From Bacteroidia bacterium (GTDB taxonomy: Bacteria > Bacteroidota > Bacteroidia > Palsa-965): a stretch of DNA of 64,000 nucleotides. Positions within the stretch are counted from its first letter, which is position 1. Every line of letters begins with the position of its first letter. This document shows, in pieces, positions 9,682-18,925 of the stretch. The notes beneath the pieces are model-generated. The model was not told the DNA's origin. It searched no databases and worked only from the letters and a program-made list of their open reading frames with translations. Made by a program: the position numbers and the translations under genes. Location of the stretch: NCBI GenBank assembly GCA_023151315.1, contig JAKLJE010000017.1, positions 1-64,000 on the forward strand, read 5' to 3'.

Positions 9682-9682
9682 T

Positions 9683-9690
9683 TATTTTTG
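9683..9690 (+). promoter_or_regulatory. Candidate Bacteroidota -7 element for the rimK cluster
   Basis: TATTTTTG matches TAnnTTTG and lies 23 bp before the GTG start at 9714, directly after the preceding terminator. No convincing -33 TTG at the usual distance was found, so this is tentative. Confidence 0.35.
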
Positions 9691-9713
9691 GATACATCCA
9701 ATATCCGAAAGCC

Positions 9714-10172
9714 GTGAAGGCAAAGAAATCAAAACCAATTCTTACCGTTGGTCGCCGCGAAATCGTCGACTTTCCTGAATTAGGTTTATTCGGGTTAACT
9801 GCAAAAATTGATACGGGCGCAAACACAACTGCATTGCATTGTCATCATGTACGCGTTGAAGATGGTGTTCTTTATTTCCGGCTTCTCGACGAAACTCATC
9901 CTGAATATCAGGATACCGAACATCGTTTCGAAAAGTTTGAACAGAAGACCATCAAAAGTTCATTCGGGGAATCGGAACTTCGTTATATAATCAGAACACG
10001 AATAAAAATCGGAAAGAGAACTTTGCGGGGAATCGTTTCATTGACGGATCGAGCAAACATGAAGTATCCTGTGCTCATCGGACGAAGGTTGCTGAAAAAT
10101 CGCTTTCTTGTGGATGTGTCCAAACTGAATAATATTTCCACCGTCAATTCTGCCAATCAACCCCTCAAATAA
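9714..10172 (+). CDS. Retropepsin-like RimK-associated protease (PF05618, putative ATP-dependent zinc protease)
   Basis: 152 residues from a GTG start. The sequence FGLTAKIDTGANTTALHCHH carries the DTGA motif of aspartic (retropepsin-fold) peptidases, and YPVLIGRRLLKNRFLVDV near the C-terminus matches the conserved IGR tail of the PF05618 family. Despite the zinc-protease name the fold predicts an aspartyl active site. Members are usually encoded beside or fused to RimK-like ATP-grasp ligases, as here, with rimK 22 bp downstream. A role in processing glutamylated or other peptide products is inferred from context, not shown. Confidence 0.88.
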   Translation: MKAKKSKPILTVGRREIVDFPELGLFGLTAKIDTGANTTALHCHHVRVEDGVLYFRLLDETHPEYQDTEHRFEKFEQKTIKSSFGESELRYIIRTRIKIGKRTLRGIVSLTDRANMKYPVLIGRRLLKNRFLVDVSKLNNISTVNSANQPLK

Positions 10173-10194
10173 TAAATCTTAAATCGCAATTCCC

Positions 10195-11082
10195 ATGCGT
10201 ATCGGAATCTTATCGCGCAACGCTCATCTTTATTCCACTGCACGACTTGTTGAAGCTGCTGAAAAACGAGGTCATCAGGTTCAGGTCATCGATCACCAGA
10301 AATGCGTACTGGTAATTGAGTCGAGTAAACCACGTATCATCTATAAAGGAGAAGAGCTTCCGAAATTTGATGCAATTATTCCGCGTATCGGAGCGAGCGT
10401 AACATTTTACGGAGCTGCCGTTGTGCGACAATTCGAGCAGATGCACACATTCTCCACTTTGGAATCGCAGGCGTTGGTGCGCTCACGCGATAAACTCCGC
10501 AGCTTGCAATTGCTGGCAAAAGCAGGACTGGGAATGCCGAAGACTGCATTCGCTTCCAATCCGAAAAACATTGATGATGTCCTGAATCAAGTTGGAGGTG
10601 CTCCGGTGGTGATCAAACTTCTTGAAGGAACTCAAGGAATCGGTGTAATTCTTGCAGAAACAAGAAACTCTGCAAAGTCAGTTATCGAAGCATTCCTCGA
10701 TGTTGAAGTGAACATTCTTGTTCAGGAATTCATTGCGGAAGCGAAAGGTGCAGACATTCGTGCGTTTGTTGTAGACGGACAGATTGTTGGTGCAATGCGT
10801 CGTCAGGGCGCAGAAGGAGATTTCCGCTCCAACCTGCATCGCGGAGGAACTGCATCAGTGCTTGAACTTTCACCTGAAGAAAAAGTAACGGCAATCAAAG
10901 CAGTAAAGAAACTCGGACTTGTAATTGCCGGTGTTGATATGCTGCAATCGAAACGCGGGCCACTGGTGATGGAAGTGAATTCATCTCCCGGACTCGAAGG
11001 AATCGAAGGTGCTACAGGAGTGGATATTGCTTCGAAAATCATTGAGTACGTAGAGCGCAACGAATTCCATCAGCATATTTAA
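10195..11082 (+). CDS. rimK: RimK-type ATP-grasp ligase (ribosomal protein S6 glutamate ligase)
   Basis: 295 residues, the normal RimK length. It starts [20 protein letters not shown], and the ATP-grasp fold is visible in [34 protein letters not shown], the [10 protein letters not shown] loop and the metal-binding [20 protein letters not shown]. The family adds glutamate residues to the C-terminus of S6 in E. coli; other members make different alpha- or gamma-linked peptides, so the acceptor here is inferred. It is the middle gene of a three-gene cluster with a retropepsin-like protease and an AstE/AspA-like hydrolase. Confidence 0.93.
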   Translation: MRIGILSRNAHLYSTARLVEAAEKRGHQVQVIDHQKCVLVIESSKPRIIYKGEELPKFDAIIPRIGASVTFYGAAVVRQFEQMHTFSTLESQALVRSRDKLRSLQLLAKAGLGMPKTAFASNPKNIDDVLNQVGGAPVVIKLLEGTQGIGVILAETRNSAKSVIEAFLDVEVNILVQEFIAEAKGADIRAFVVDGQIVGAMRRQGAEGDFRSNLHRGGTASVLELSPEEKVTAIKAVKKLGLVIAGVDMLQSKRGPLVMEVNSSPGLEGIEGATGVDIASKIIEYVERNEFHQHI

Positions 11083-11107
11083 TTAATCGTTCGTGTTGCG
11101 GATTGCG

Positions 11108-11160
11108 ATTTGAAATCGGAATCATTTGTAACCCGAAATCAGCATTCCGAAATTTCAAAT
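11108..11160 (+). promoter_or_regulatory. Hairpin overlapping the start codon of the AstE/AspA-like gene
   Basis: ATTTGAAAT then CGGAAT (11108-11122) can pair with ATTCCG (11144-11149) and ATTTCAAAT (11152-11160), a 15-bp stem with a 2-nt bulge. The right arm includes the first two bases of the ATG at 11159, so the folded RNA would hide the start. There is no T-run, so it is not a typical terminator. Confidence 0.5.
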
Positions 11161-12130
11161 GGCCAAACCATTCCATATACAAGGACAAACAATCGGACCC
11201 GGCGAACATGCGCAGGTTGTATTGAACATTTACAAACTGCCAACGCATACGCTGATCGAAATTCCTGTCTTCGTTTTCAACGGGAAGAAACCCGGACCTA
11301 CGATTTTGTTTCTTGCCGGAATGCATGGTGATGAAATCAATGGAATTGAAATCGTCCGCCAACTGATTAAAAGATCGGACGTGATGAAACCGGAGCGTGG
11401 TTGCATCGTTGCTATTCCGGTCATCAACATTATTTCATTCCTGGCAGGCTCGCGTGATCTTCCTGACGGACGTGATTTGAATCGTTGTTTTCCGGGAAGT
11501 AAAAACGGTTCACTCGGAAGCCGCATTGCATACGATCTTATCGAAACGATCATTCCGCAAATCGATTTCGGAATTGACTTTCACACCGGCGGAGCGAAGA
11601 TTACCAACTTCCCGCAAATCCGTTGTGTGTTCAGCGACAAGAAAAATCTGCAACTCGCGAAAATATTTTCTGCACCTCTCGTGCTGAACTCTCCTTTCCG
11701 CGACAATACATTGCGTAAGGAAGCAGCCAACCGCGGCAAACACATCCTCGTTTTTGAAGGAGGAGAATCGCATCGTTTTGATCGCATCAGTATCGAAGAA
11801 GGCATGAAAGGATGTCTTCGCACTTTGCGACACTTCAAAATGATTCCTCCTGATAAAAAAGCACACGCACATCATTCAGCACACGGACACAAAACCGTTT
11901 TCCTTCCGAAGACGGCGTGGGTGCGCGCAAAAAGTTCAGGATTGTTTCACACCGAAAAACAGTATGGCGACAAAGTGAAGAAAGGCGATTTGCTCGGAAT
12001 CATTTGCGATCCTTACGGAGAAGTTGAACATCATGTAATCGCTCCGCATTCCGGATATCTTGTCGGACTCAACAATCAGCCTGTGATCAATCAAGGTGAT
12101 GCGTTGATTCACATTGGAATCACTTCGTAA
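11159..12130 (+). CDS. Succinylglutamate desuccinylase / aspartoacylase family zinc hydrolase
   Basis: 323 residues. FLAGMHGDEINGIEIV gives the HxxE zinc ligands, GSRDLPDGRDLNRCFPG the substrate-binding NRxFPG-like loop, and IDFGIDFHTGG the third zinc-binding histidine; the C-terminal beta domain (about 245-320) ends in a biotinyl-like fold. This is the AstE_AspA M14-related family that cleaves N-acyl amino acids or peptide-like amides. It follows rimK, and in pseudomonads a comparable rimABK arrangement modulates RimK activity. Here it could act on RimK-made glutamate tails, which is an inference. It converges with the next gene with a 4-bp gap. Confidence 0.9.
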   Translation: MAKPFHIQGQTIGPGEHAQVVLNIYKLPTHTLIEIPVFVFNGKKPGPTILFLAGMHGDEINGIEIVRQLIKRSDVMKPERGCIVAIPVINIISFLAGSRDLPDGRDLNRCFPGSKNGSLGSRIAYDLIETIIPQIDFGIDFHTGGAKITNFPQIRCVFSDKKNLQLAKIFSAPLVLNSPFRDNTLRKEAANRGKHILVFEGGESHRFDRISIEEGMKGCLRTLRHFKMIPPDKKAHAHHSAHGHKTVFLPKTAWVRAKSSGLFHTEKQYGDKVKKGDLLGIICDPYGEVEHHVIAPHSGYLVGLNNQPVINQGDALIHIGITS

Positions 12131-12134
12131 CAGT

Positions 12135-12737
12135 TTATCCGAACGGATTCTCCGGTTTTTCTTTCGGGCGGTAATCTGAATTTCCCTGCGGCTTGTAATC
12201 TGTTGGCTGCTGCTTAATCTGCGGCGGCACCACCGGATATTGATACGGCTCCTGCACTCCGCTCCATTGTTGATATTGCTGTTGCATGGCCATCATGCGT
12301 TCCTGATAACGCACTTCCCATCTTCCGGTTTTCTCCAGTTCAGAAATATATTCGCGTATTCGCATAAGATGAAACACAATGAAGATTAATCCGATAATTC
12401 CGAAACCGTAACCTACTATCGGAATAATGGAACAACAAATGAGAATACATCCTGTTTGCCCGACTCCGCTTCCGGGTTTTGCTTCGCTGGTGATAAGTCC
12501 GCGCGAGTTGAATTCTTTAACGAGTCCGTAAGCAACGGCATTCACAACCATGAACTGCCACACCAATCCGAAAAGAGGAATCATGGTTAACCAAACTGAA
12601 CCCGGATTCATATTTCTGAAATCCTGAGAAATATTGTCGAGTGCTTTCGACATGTGCAGAAGCCAAAGGATCATCACAAAAATTCCGCCTATGAAAAATA
12701 TCAGCGACAGGATGTATGAAATCTCAATCGTGTTCAT
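12135..12737 (-). CDS. Hypothetical multi-pass membrane protein
   Basis: 200 residues. Four hydrophobic segments are seen: about 6-28, 48-72, 92-112 and 112-127 (the last two around CILICCSIIPIVGYGFGIIG). The N-terminal half has the feel of the DUF4328-type arrangement but I cannot confirm it. The C-terminal 55 residues are hydrophilic, rich in Gln, Pro and Tyr, ending in KPENPFG, and are probably disordered. No partner gene suggests a function; it ends against the 3' end of the hydrolase gene on the other strand. Confidence 0.75.
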   Translation of the reverse strand: MNTIEISYILSLIFFIGGIFVMILWLLHMSKALDNISQDFRNMNPGSVWLTMIPLFGLVWQFMVVNAVAYGLVKEFNSRGLITSEAKPGSGVGQTGCILICCSIIPIVGYGFGIIGLIFIVFHLMRIREYISELEKTGRWEVRYQERMMAMQQQYQQWSGVQEPYQYPVVPPQIKQQPTDYKPQGNSDYRPKEKPENPFG

Positions 12738-12769
12738 GCATTGAAGTTACCGGTTTCCTTTAAAAGGAA

Positions 12770-12812
12770 AACGGCCTGCAACGGAATTTATGGGAATCCC
12801 GCGCAGACCGTT
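12770..12812 (-). terminator. Probable terminator after the SprB-repeat gene
   Basis: On the minus strand AACGGTCTGC (12812-12803) pairs with GCAGGCCGTT (12779-12770) with one G-U pair and is followed by TTCCTTTTA. It lies 24 bp past the stop of the gene ending at 12836. Confidence 0.6.
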
Positions 12813-12835
12813 TCTGATTCTGCTGATAGATGAGT

Positions 12836-14605
12836 TTACTCCGTCACCTGTATCATATGTGAAGTTGCCGCTCCATTGTCATGCAGAATCTGTAAGATGT
12901 AATTCCCGGCAGGAAGATCGTTTACATTAATCGTGTTACGTCCGGTGTTCACGTTACTTGTCGAAATCATTCGTCCGGAAAGATCCATGATGTTTACAAC
13001 ACCTCGTGTTCCGCTGACATTTACATTGATGATGTCGGACGACTGTGTCGGGTAAACATGATCCGTTGGATTATTGATTTCATCCAATGTTGTGATCAAC
13101 GGAGGGTCAGCAACAGTGAGCGTATCACCAATTACGTTCATAGATTGTGCAGCCCCGCTGTTGTCTACAACAGTAACGTTGCTGATTGTTACCGGAACAT
13201 CTGTTGCATTTCCGGTACCGGTCATTGCAGTGGTTGCAGTAAAATAAAAAGTTCCGATAGTTCCGTTTCCGCTTACATTCTGCTGATCAACGCGAGTCAA
13301 TGCAACATCAACAAATCCGTTGGAAGGAGAAGGATGTAACACAACCTGCATTGCGTTGCCACCGATTGTTCCGAACCAGGTTGTACCGCTTTGCATTCCA
13401 ATACTTGACGTTGAAATCTGTGCCGCATCGTAATTCAGGCGGAAAGCAATACCGTAAACATTGGAAGCGGGCAACACCGCATCTCCCAGAGAAAGTGTAA
13501 TTGTTCCTGTGGAACCAGCTGCAATGGAATCCTGCGCAAAAGAAATCCGCAAATCAGGAACAGATGCATTGTAATCCGGAGGTAAAACACGATTGGTATG
13601 CGTTTGTCCGTAATTCAATACAACTGCTTGCGTATCTATCAATGATATCGTTCCGTCTCCGTTACAATCCACCCACTTGTAATCTGTTCCGCTGAGCAAT
13701 GTTTGTCCCCATGGAGTTGACGGTTGACCGATCCAAGTAAGTGAAGCATTCGGGCGAGTTGTTCCTGTTGCTCCGTTTGCAATTCCGATATCGAGGATGT
13801 CAACGTTATCCGCAACTGCATCATCGTTCGCATCTCCCGGCCATACATAATCACAAGAGTCTGTCATCAGAATTCCCGTGCCGGTCGTTGTACACCCGTT
13901 CGCATCTCCAACAGTACATGTATATGATGTTCCTGAAATAAGACCGAAGGTCGGATTGTTGGTTGTGTTACCCGGAACCCAAGAGTATGTCAACGCGCCG
14001 GGTGCTGTTATCGCAATAGATCCGTTGCTTTGGTTACATGTTGCAGGTGTAACAGTGTAAGATGATATCGCCGGTCCGTTTGTAACATTGAGTGAAACGA
14101 TATTAAACGCTACACATCCGTTAGCATCTGTAACCGTTAGCGTGTACGTGATGCCTGTTAGTGGCTGACACGTCATACTGCAACCCATTGTACTCGTCAC
14201 GTAAGTCATCGGAACCCAATTACAAGCGTATGGTGGCGTTCCTCCGATTGGGTTCGCATTAATCGTAACTGTGGAACCGGAACAAATTGTTGACGGAGGC
14301 GGCACGATACCCGTAGAAAGCATTGTCGGCTGCGTAATAACACAAGTCTGCGTTGCTGTTCCCGCATTGGAGTCGGTAACGGTTACTGTGTATGTTCCCG
14401 GGCACAACCCTGTGGCAGTAGCCGTTGTCATCATCGCCGGTGCCCAACTATATGTGTAAGGCGGAGTTCCTCCTGTCGGAGTCGCTGTTGCCGTTCCATC
14501 GCAGGAAGAATTACAAGTGACATTAGTAACCGATATGCCGATTGAAACCTGAGCACTTGTTGTCAAAGACAAAAAGATACCGAACGCGAGTAAAAAATTT
14601 CTCAT
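12836..14605 (-). CDS. Secreted SprB-repeat / cohesin- and dockerin-like protein with T9SS type A sorting domain
   Basis: 589 residues with a signal peptide (MRNFLLAFGIFLSLTTSAQ). Residues 20-245 hold about three SprB-type repeats (TNVTCNSSCDGTATATPTGG, CNQSNGSIAI, WVPGNTT), the PKD-like modules of gliding adhesins. A type I dockerin-like stretch follows (about 253-330, WPGDANDDAVADNVDILDIG and DCNGDGTISLIDTQAVVLNY, with DxNxDG calcium loops), then a cohesin-like beta domain (about 345-500). The last ~75 residues match a Por secretion tail ending in GNYILQILHDNGAATSHMIQ. It should cross the outer membrane by type IX secretion and be attached to the surface. Confidence 0.88.
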   Translation of the reverse strand: MRNFLLAFGIFLSLTTSAQVSIGISVTNVTCNSSCDGTATATPTGGTPPYTYSWAPAMMTTATATGLCPGTYTVTVTDSNAGTATQTCVITQPTMLSTGIVPPPSTICSGSTVTINANPIGGTPPYACNWVPMTYVTSTMGCSMTCQPLTGITYTLTVTDANGCVAFNIVSLNVTNGPAISSYTVTPATCNQSNGSIAITAPGALTYSWVPGNTTNNPTFGLISGTSYTCTVGDANGCTTTGTGILMTDSCDYVWPGDANDDAVADNVDILDIGIANGATGTTRPNASLTWIGQPSTPWGQTLLSGTDYKWVDCNGDGTISLIDTQAVVLNYGQTHTNRVLPPDYNASVPDLRISFAQDSIAAGSTGTITLSLGDAVLPASNVYGIAFRLNYDAAQISTSSIGMQSGTTWFGTIGGNAMQVVLHPSPSNGFVDVALTRVDQQNVSGNGTIGTFYFTATTAMTGTGNATDVPVTISNVTVVDNSGAAQSMNVIGDTLTVADPPLITTLDEINNPTDHVYPTQSSDIINVNVSGTRGVVNIMDLSGRMISTSNVNTGRNTINVNDLPAGNYILQILHDNGAATSHMIQVTE

Positions 14606-14774
14606 GTGTTTTGCATGTTACAGAAGACCCGGATTATATATACCCCGTCTGCTGTGGTTATGATTAATAGTGTTTGCCACAAGAAAGGTAAACCATTCCG
14701 TTGTCAACTGCAAAATGTCAATATCATTTTCACCTCCAAAAAGAGAAATTCGCTTATCTTTCTGCTCTGTGAAA

Positions 14775-15116
14775 ATGCGCATCATTTACCTCATTTCTGC
14801 TCTGCTTTTCGTGCTCGCTCTTACGCCTGCATGTAATCATCAGCGTGTTTGCGCAGGATTGAATTCCACTACCGGAACCGCTAATTCTCCGAAAAAAGCG
14901 AGAAAAAGTATGCGCGGAAGCACCATGCGCTCTCCGGGGGAATTTGCAGCACGTGATCGCCAACGCCAGCGATTGAAGAGTAAAAAATCGAGAAGTAAAT
15001 CTTCCTCAGGCGGACTCAAAGGCAAAGGGCGTGGCTACAAAAGAGGCTTCAGTTTCAGAATACGGATCGGGAATGGAAGTGCAAGCGGATCCGGTACCGG
15101 CGGTGTGAAATTCTGA
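14775..15116 (+). CDS. Small basic lipoprotein, Lys/Arg/Ser-rich
   Basis: 113 residues from the ATG at 14775 (a GTG two codons earlier is also possible). The N-terminus MRIIYLISALLFVLALTPAC ends in a lipobox-like LTPAC. The mature part is strongly basic and of low complexity, with KSKKSRSKSSSGGLKGKGRG and a Gly/Ser tail, and is probably disordered. A shorter protein of the same style (lipoprotein signal followed by Lys-rich segment) lies at 58233-58403. Family not recognised. rnhA starts 17 bp downstream. Confidence 0.7.
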   Translation: MRIIYLISALLFVLALTPACNHQRVCAGLNSTTGTANSPKKARKSMRGSTMRSPGEFAARDRQRQRLKSKKSRSKSSSGGLKGKGRGYKRGFSFRIRIGNGSASGSGTGGVKF

Positions 15117-15133
15117 TCACATCACGGAATTCT

Positions 15134-15598
15134 ATGACACATCATATCACTATTTATACCGACGGTTCATCTCGCGGCAATCCGGGCCCTGGTGGTTATG
15201 GCATTGTATTTCTCGCAGGAAATAAAATGAAAGAAGTTTCTGCGGGTTATCGCCTGACAACAAACAATCGAATGGAATTACTGAGCGTCATTGTTGCTCT
15301 TGAAAGTTTGAAAGGTCACGGGCATCATGTAACTGTTGTTTCCGATTCGAAATATGTTGTTGACAGCATCAACCAGAAATGGGTTTGGGGCTGGGCGCAA
15401 AAGAATTTCAAAGGGAAAAAGAACCAGGATCTTTGGGAAAGATTTCTGGAAATCTGGCCGAAGCATCACGTGAAAATGCAATGGGTGAAAGGTCACGCCG
15501 ACAATCCGTTCAATGAAAAATGTGATCAACTCGCAGTTGCAGCTGCTCTCGGAAAAGATCTGCTCGTAGACGAAGGATATGAAGCCCTTGCTGAATAA
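15134..15598 (+). CDS. rnhA: Ribonuclease HI
   Basis: 154 residues, the standard bacterial length. ITIYTDGSSRGNPGPGGYGI carries the first catalytic Asp, TNNRMELLSVIVALE the Glu, VVSDSKYVVDSINQKWVWGW the second Asp plus the basic handle, and WVKGHADNPFNEKCDQLAV the His and last Asp. It cleaves RNA in RNA-DNA hybrids. The stop region can form an 11-bp hairpin (15580-15590 with 15599-15609) that may end transcription against the convergent aminopeptidase gene. Confidence 0.97.
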   Translation: MTHHITIYTDGSSRGNPGPGGYGIVFLAGNKMKEVSAGYRLTTNNRMELLSVIVALESLKGHGHHVTVVSDSKYVVDSINQKWVWGWAQKNFKGKKNQDLWERFLEIWPKHHVKMQWVKGHADNPFNEKCDQLAVAAALGKDLLVDEGYEALAE

Positions 15599-15622
15599 CA
15601 AGAGCTTCATTCGTTCAGGCTT

Positions 15623-18256
15623 CTACTTCACAATCTTCTTGCGCTTTGCTTCTGTAACATCAGACATTCTTACTGCCTCTGCACGTTCCTGTTTCAGCGC
15701 ATCAATTCTCGGATTACTCCTTTTCTCTCCTCCCAACTTCTCGATTTTGTCGCTGAGTTCCGAAGCGCGACTGATATATGCTCCGGTCAATCGCATCATC
15801 ATTCTGTCACAGGAATTCTTTGTGCCTGCAGAACAACTTCTGTTGGCAAATGCAACAATTCCATCCAATGATTTCTCGGCACGTACTCCATCACAACGCA
15901 TAATAAACTGGCTGTATAAATACAGAAACTGCTGCGCAAATCCTCCATACATCGAACTGAGTGTTTTCTCAAACCACTCCTGTTGATCATTGCCTCCGCA
16001 AATGGAATAAGCTCTTGCAAGCGCCAGTTTTATCTGTCTGTGCTTCTCTCCTTCGTACTTCTTTCCGATTTCCAGCATTTCCTTCGGAGAATAATCTGCA
16101 AGCACTTCCAATGACGCACTGAATACGCTGAAGGAAGAATCTTTCACCGCTTCACGCGCGGATGCAATTGCCAATGTTGTGTCTTTCGCTTCAGCCAGAA
16201 CATACAAAGCTGCCGTACGAACCGATGATGAAGAATCTGATTTGATCAGTTTCTGCAATGAAGGAGCTATCGAATCCGCGATCATAGCGGAACGGTAAAT
16301 CGCTCCTTCCCGTATCGCCCAGTCAACATCGTTGATCGCTTCCGCTATTACTTTCTTCCCGATTGCAGACGGTTGTCTTCTGTAAGTGAATCCGTCAATC
16401 GCTTCGATCTTATCCATGTAACATGTTGCATGATGATACATGTATGCCCACTCTTCATCAGAATGACGATCTGTTTTCCATGCTAATGTTCTCTTCTGTA
16501 CATCCACATTCACCAGATCAGGCTTCTGAGAACAATCGAAACGGAAAGTATCGCATTTCGAATCGCACACAATCGATTCGCGCTTCGCTTTGCCGTTTAC
16601 ATAAACATCAACTTCAAACGGAAGGCGGAAAACCGGAATTCCTTTTGCAAAATCCTGTGTCTGCTTAATGATCACAACCTGTTCTTTCATTTTTTCATTC
16701 CACTGATAGGAAATATCCAGTACAGGATGGCCGGGATGCATGAACCACTGATCGAAGAACCAATTCAGATCTCTGCCGGTGGTTTTTTCAAATGCAAGGC
16801 GCAAATCAGCGATCTCTGCTGCTTGAAATTTGTTTGTTTCCAGATATAATTTCAGCGAAGCAAAGAACGCATCATCACCAACTTCCTGTCGAAGCATGTG
16901 CAAAATCTGTCCGCCCTTATTGTAAGAATGCGCATCAAACATATCCTCCTGCGAATCATAGTTGAAACGAATCAGCGGCTCTTGTTTGCCCGGAAAGTCA
17001 GACGATTTAAAATACATACCGGATTCAAACCAATAACCTTGTCGCGATTGATAATGCGATTGATCCGCTGATGGCTTTCCGTATTTATACTCACGCCACA
17101 AGTATTCGCCGTAAGTAGCGAATGATTCATTCAGCGGTAGATTGGACCACGACTCCGACGTTACGTAGTCGCCGAACCATTGGTGAAACAACTCGTGTGA
17201 AATGTAATCTTCGTAAGAGCCGTCGATCATTTCACGTTTGTCCATCTGCAGAAAATCGCTGTGCAATGTTGCCGTCGTATTTTCCATCGCACCGGAAACA
17301 TATTCGCGTGCACAGATCTGAGAATATTTTGCCCATGGATAATCCACCCCAAGTTTCTTCGAGAAGAATTCCATCATTTCCGGAGTGTTCCCGAAAATGG
17401 CGCGTGCATCTTTCTCAAATTCCGGTTCCACATAATAACTCACTTCCTTTCCGCGCCACTGATCCTTCACCACTTTGAAATTTCCTCCGGCCATCATCAC
17501 CAGATAAGGCGCATGCGGTAAATCCATTCTCCAATGATCTGTTTTGAATCCGTCAGGATCTGTAACAGACGAAATCAGAATTCCATTCGAAAGTGTTACC
17601 ATTCCCGCATCCACTTTCATGGTGATCTCTGATGTCATTCTTTCGTTCGGACGATCAACCGTTGGAAACCATGCGCTGCTCGCTTGTGTTTCACCTTGCG
17701 TCCAGAATTGCTTCGGCACATTCGGATCTGTGTTATCCGGATTGATCAGATACAATCCGCGATCATCAGATATTGCTGCGCTTCCGCCTTTCTTGAGCTC
17801 ATTCGGTTTTGCAACGTAATCAATAATGAAAGTGAATGTTTCGTTTCTGTTGAACGTTTTGCCGAGCTGAATCCTGATCACATCGCGTTCATAACTATAT
17901 GTTGGCTTGATGGTATCTTTTCGCGTACCGGAAACCATGCGCAGATTCTTGATGTCCATTCCGCGCGCATCGAGTTCCGCAACTGCCGTCGGATAAAAAT
18001 ACGGTCGCGCATCAATGGTTGCTTTGCCATACATATATCGCTTCGTCCAGTCAATTTCCACTTCAAGTGCAGTATGCAGAATATCAATCACACGAGTAGC
18101 TGTCGGGTGATAATCGTTAGCCGAATACGGATTCAGAAACGGAACAATTGTTCCTGTTGAACTGTTGGCGCCGGAACTTCCCGCGCCTTTCTGCGTTTTA
18201 CATGCAACAATTAATGAAGCAGAACATACGAACGCAGCAAAAAGAGTTTTTCTCAT
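15623..18256 (-). CDS. M1-family metallo-aminopeptidase lipoprotein with C-terminal HEAT-like region
   Basis: 877 residues from the ATG at 18256, which begins MRKTLFAAFVCSASLIVACK, a lipoprotein signal; the longer ORF (18376) would bury it. The GAMEN exopeptidase motif lies near 320, the zinc site HELFHQWFGD near 353, and the third ligand NESFATYGEYLW near 375. The C-terminal 200 residues are alpha-helical with alternating Ala/Leu/Ser, resembling HEAT-like repeats of M1 enzymes. It would trim N-terminal amino acids from peptides in the periplasm or at the outer membrane. It converges with rnhA. Confidence 0.95.
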   Translation of the reverse strand: MRKTLFAAFVCSASLIVACKTQKGAGSSGANSSTGTIVPFLNPYSANDYHPTATRVIDILHTALEVEIDWTKRYMYGKATIDARPYFYPTAVAELDARGMDIKNLRMVSGTRKDTIKPTYSYERDVIRIQLGKTFNRNETFTFIIDYVAKPNELKKGGSAAISDDRGLYLINPDNTDPNVPKQFWTQGETQASSAWFPTVDRPNERMTSEITMKVDAGMVTLSNGILISSVTDPDGFKTDHWRMDLPHAPYLVMMAGGNFKVVKDQWRGKEVSYYVEPEFEKDARAIFGNTPEMMEFFSKKLGVDYPWAKYSQICAREYVSGAMENTTATLHSDFLQMDKREMIDGSYEDYISHELFHQWFGDYVTSESWSNLPLNESFATYGEYLWREYKYGKPSADQSHYQSRQGYWFESGMYFKSSDFPGKQEPLIRFNYDSQEDMFDAHSYNKGGQILHMLRQEVGDDAFFASLKLYLETNKFQAAEIADLRLAFEKTTGRDLNWFFDQWFMHPGHPVLDISYQWNEKMKEQVVIIKQTQDFAKGIPVFRLPFEVDVYVNGKAKRESIVCDSKCDTFRFDCSQKPDLVNVDVQKRTLAWKTDRHSDEEWAYMYHHATCYMDKIEAIDGFTYRRQPSAIGKKVIAEAINDVDWAIREGAIYRSAMIADSIAPSLQKLIKSDSSSSVRTAALYVLAEAKDTTLAIASAREAVKDSSFSVFSASLEVLADYSPKEMLEIGKKYEGEKHRQIKLALARAYSICGGNDQQEWFEKTLSSMYGGFAQQFLYLYSQFIMRCDGVRAEKSLDGIVAFANRSCSAGTKNSCDRMMMRLTGAYISRASELSDKIEKLGGEKRSNPRIDALKQERAEAVRMSDVTEAKRKKIVK

Positions 18257-18392
18257 AGCATTGTTAAGATTCTCAAAGATGCCTAAAAACGTCTTTCGTA
18301 GCGCTCCTTTCATCATTTCCTGATACCGTCTGAACGAAAACACCGCTTTTCTATCCGATTTAATAAAACGGAACACGTATTTTTACATCCGT

Positions 18393-18917
18393 ATGTCACA
18401 AAAAGCAAACTACACTGCACGTGTAAACAACGATGCAGAATACAAGATAGAGCTCGACGGAAAAAATTCTTCCGCAGGACTCATCAACGGAGAAACGTTC
18501 AGCTGTGATGTTCTCAACCCGGGAACGCAGCGCATGCACTTTATCCGCGACAATAAATCGTTTGAAGTGGAAGTTGTTACTTTCAATGCTGAGGAAAAAT
18601 CATTGTCGGTGAAAGTGAACGGGCGCGACTACGAAGTTGTGATTTCCGATCGCTACGATGAATTGCTGCGTTCATTGGGAATGGACAAAGCAATGGGCGC
18701 GAAAGTGAATGAAATGAAAGCTCCTATGCCGGGACTGGTTCTTGACATCCGCGTTACGGAGGGACAATCTGTGGCAAAAGGCGAACCTGTCATCGTTCTT
18801 GAAGCGATGAAAATGGAGAACATTCTTAAAGCTCCTGCTGATGTTGTAGTGAAGAAAATTGTTGCGAAAAAAGGCAACGCGGTAGAAAAGAATCAGGTAT
18901 TGGTAACATTCGAATAA
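18393..18917 (+). CDS. Biotin/lipoyl-attachment carrier protein (acyl-CoA carboxylase BCCP-type)
   Basis: 174 residues. The C-terminal ~70 residues form a biotinyl domain: [20 protein letters not shown], then [16 protein letters not shown] with the biotin-accepting Lys about residue 140. The N-terminal ~100 residues resemble the BT linker domain of propionyl-CoA or pyruvate carboxylase alpha subunits. In Bacteroidota such stand-alone carriers serve acyl-CoA carboxylases whose biotin carboxylase and carboxyltransferase genes lie elsewhere or adjacent; none are adjacent here. The superoxide dismutase gene starts 9 bp downstream, so they may be co-transcribed. Confidence 0.93.
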   Translation: MSQKANYTARVNNDAEYKIELDGKNSSAGLINGETFSCDVLNPGTQRMHFIRDNKSFEVEVVTFNAEEKSLSVKVNGRDYEVVISDRYDELLRSLGMDKAMGAKVNEMKAPMPGLVLDIRVTEGQSVAKGEPVIVLEAMKMENILKAPADVVVKKIVAKKGNAVEKNQVLVTFE

Positions 18918-18925
18918 ACGGAAAT

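Noticed and set aside
15623-18376. Aminopeptidase start at 18376
   Set aside because: The first 40 residues lack an export signal; the lipoprotein signal starts at 18256.
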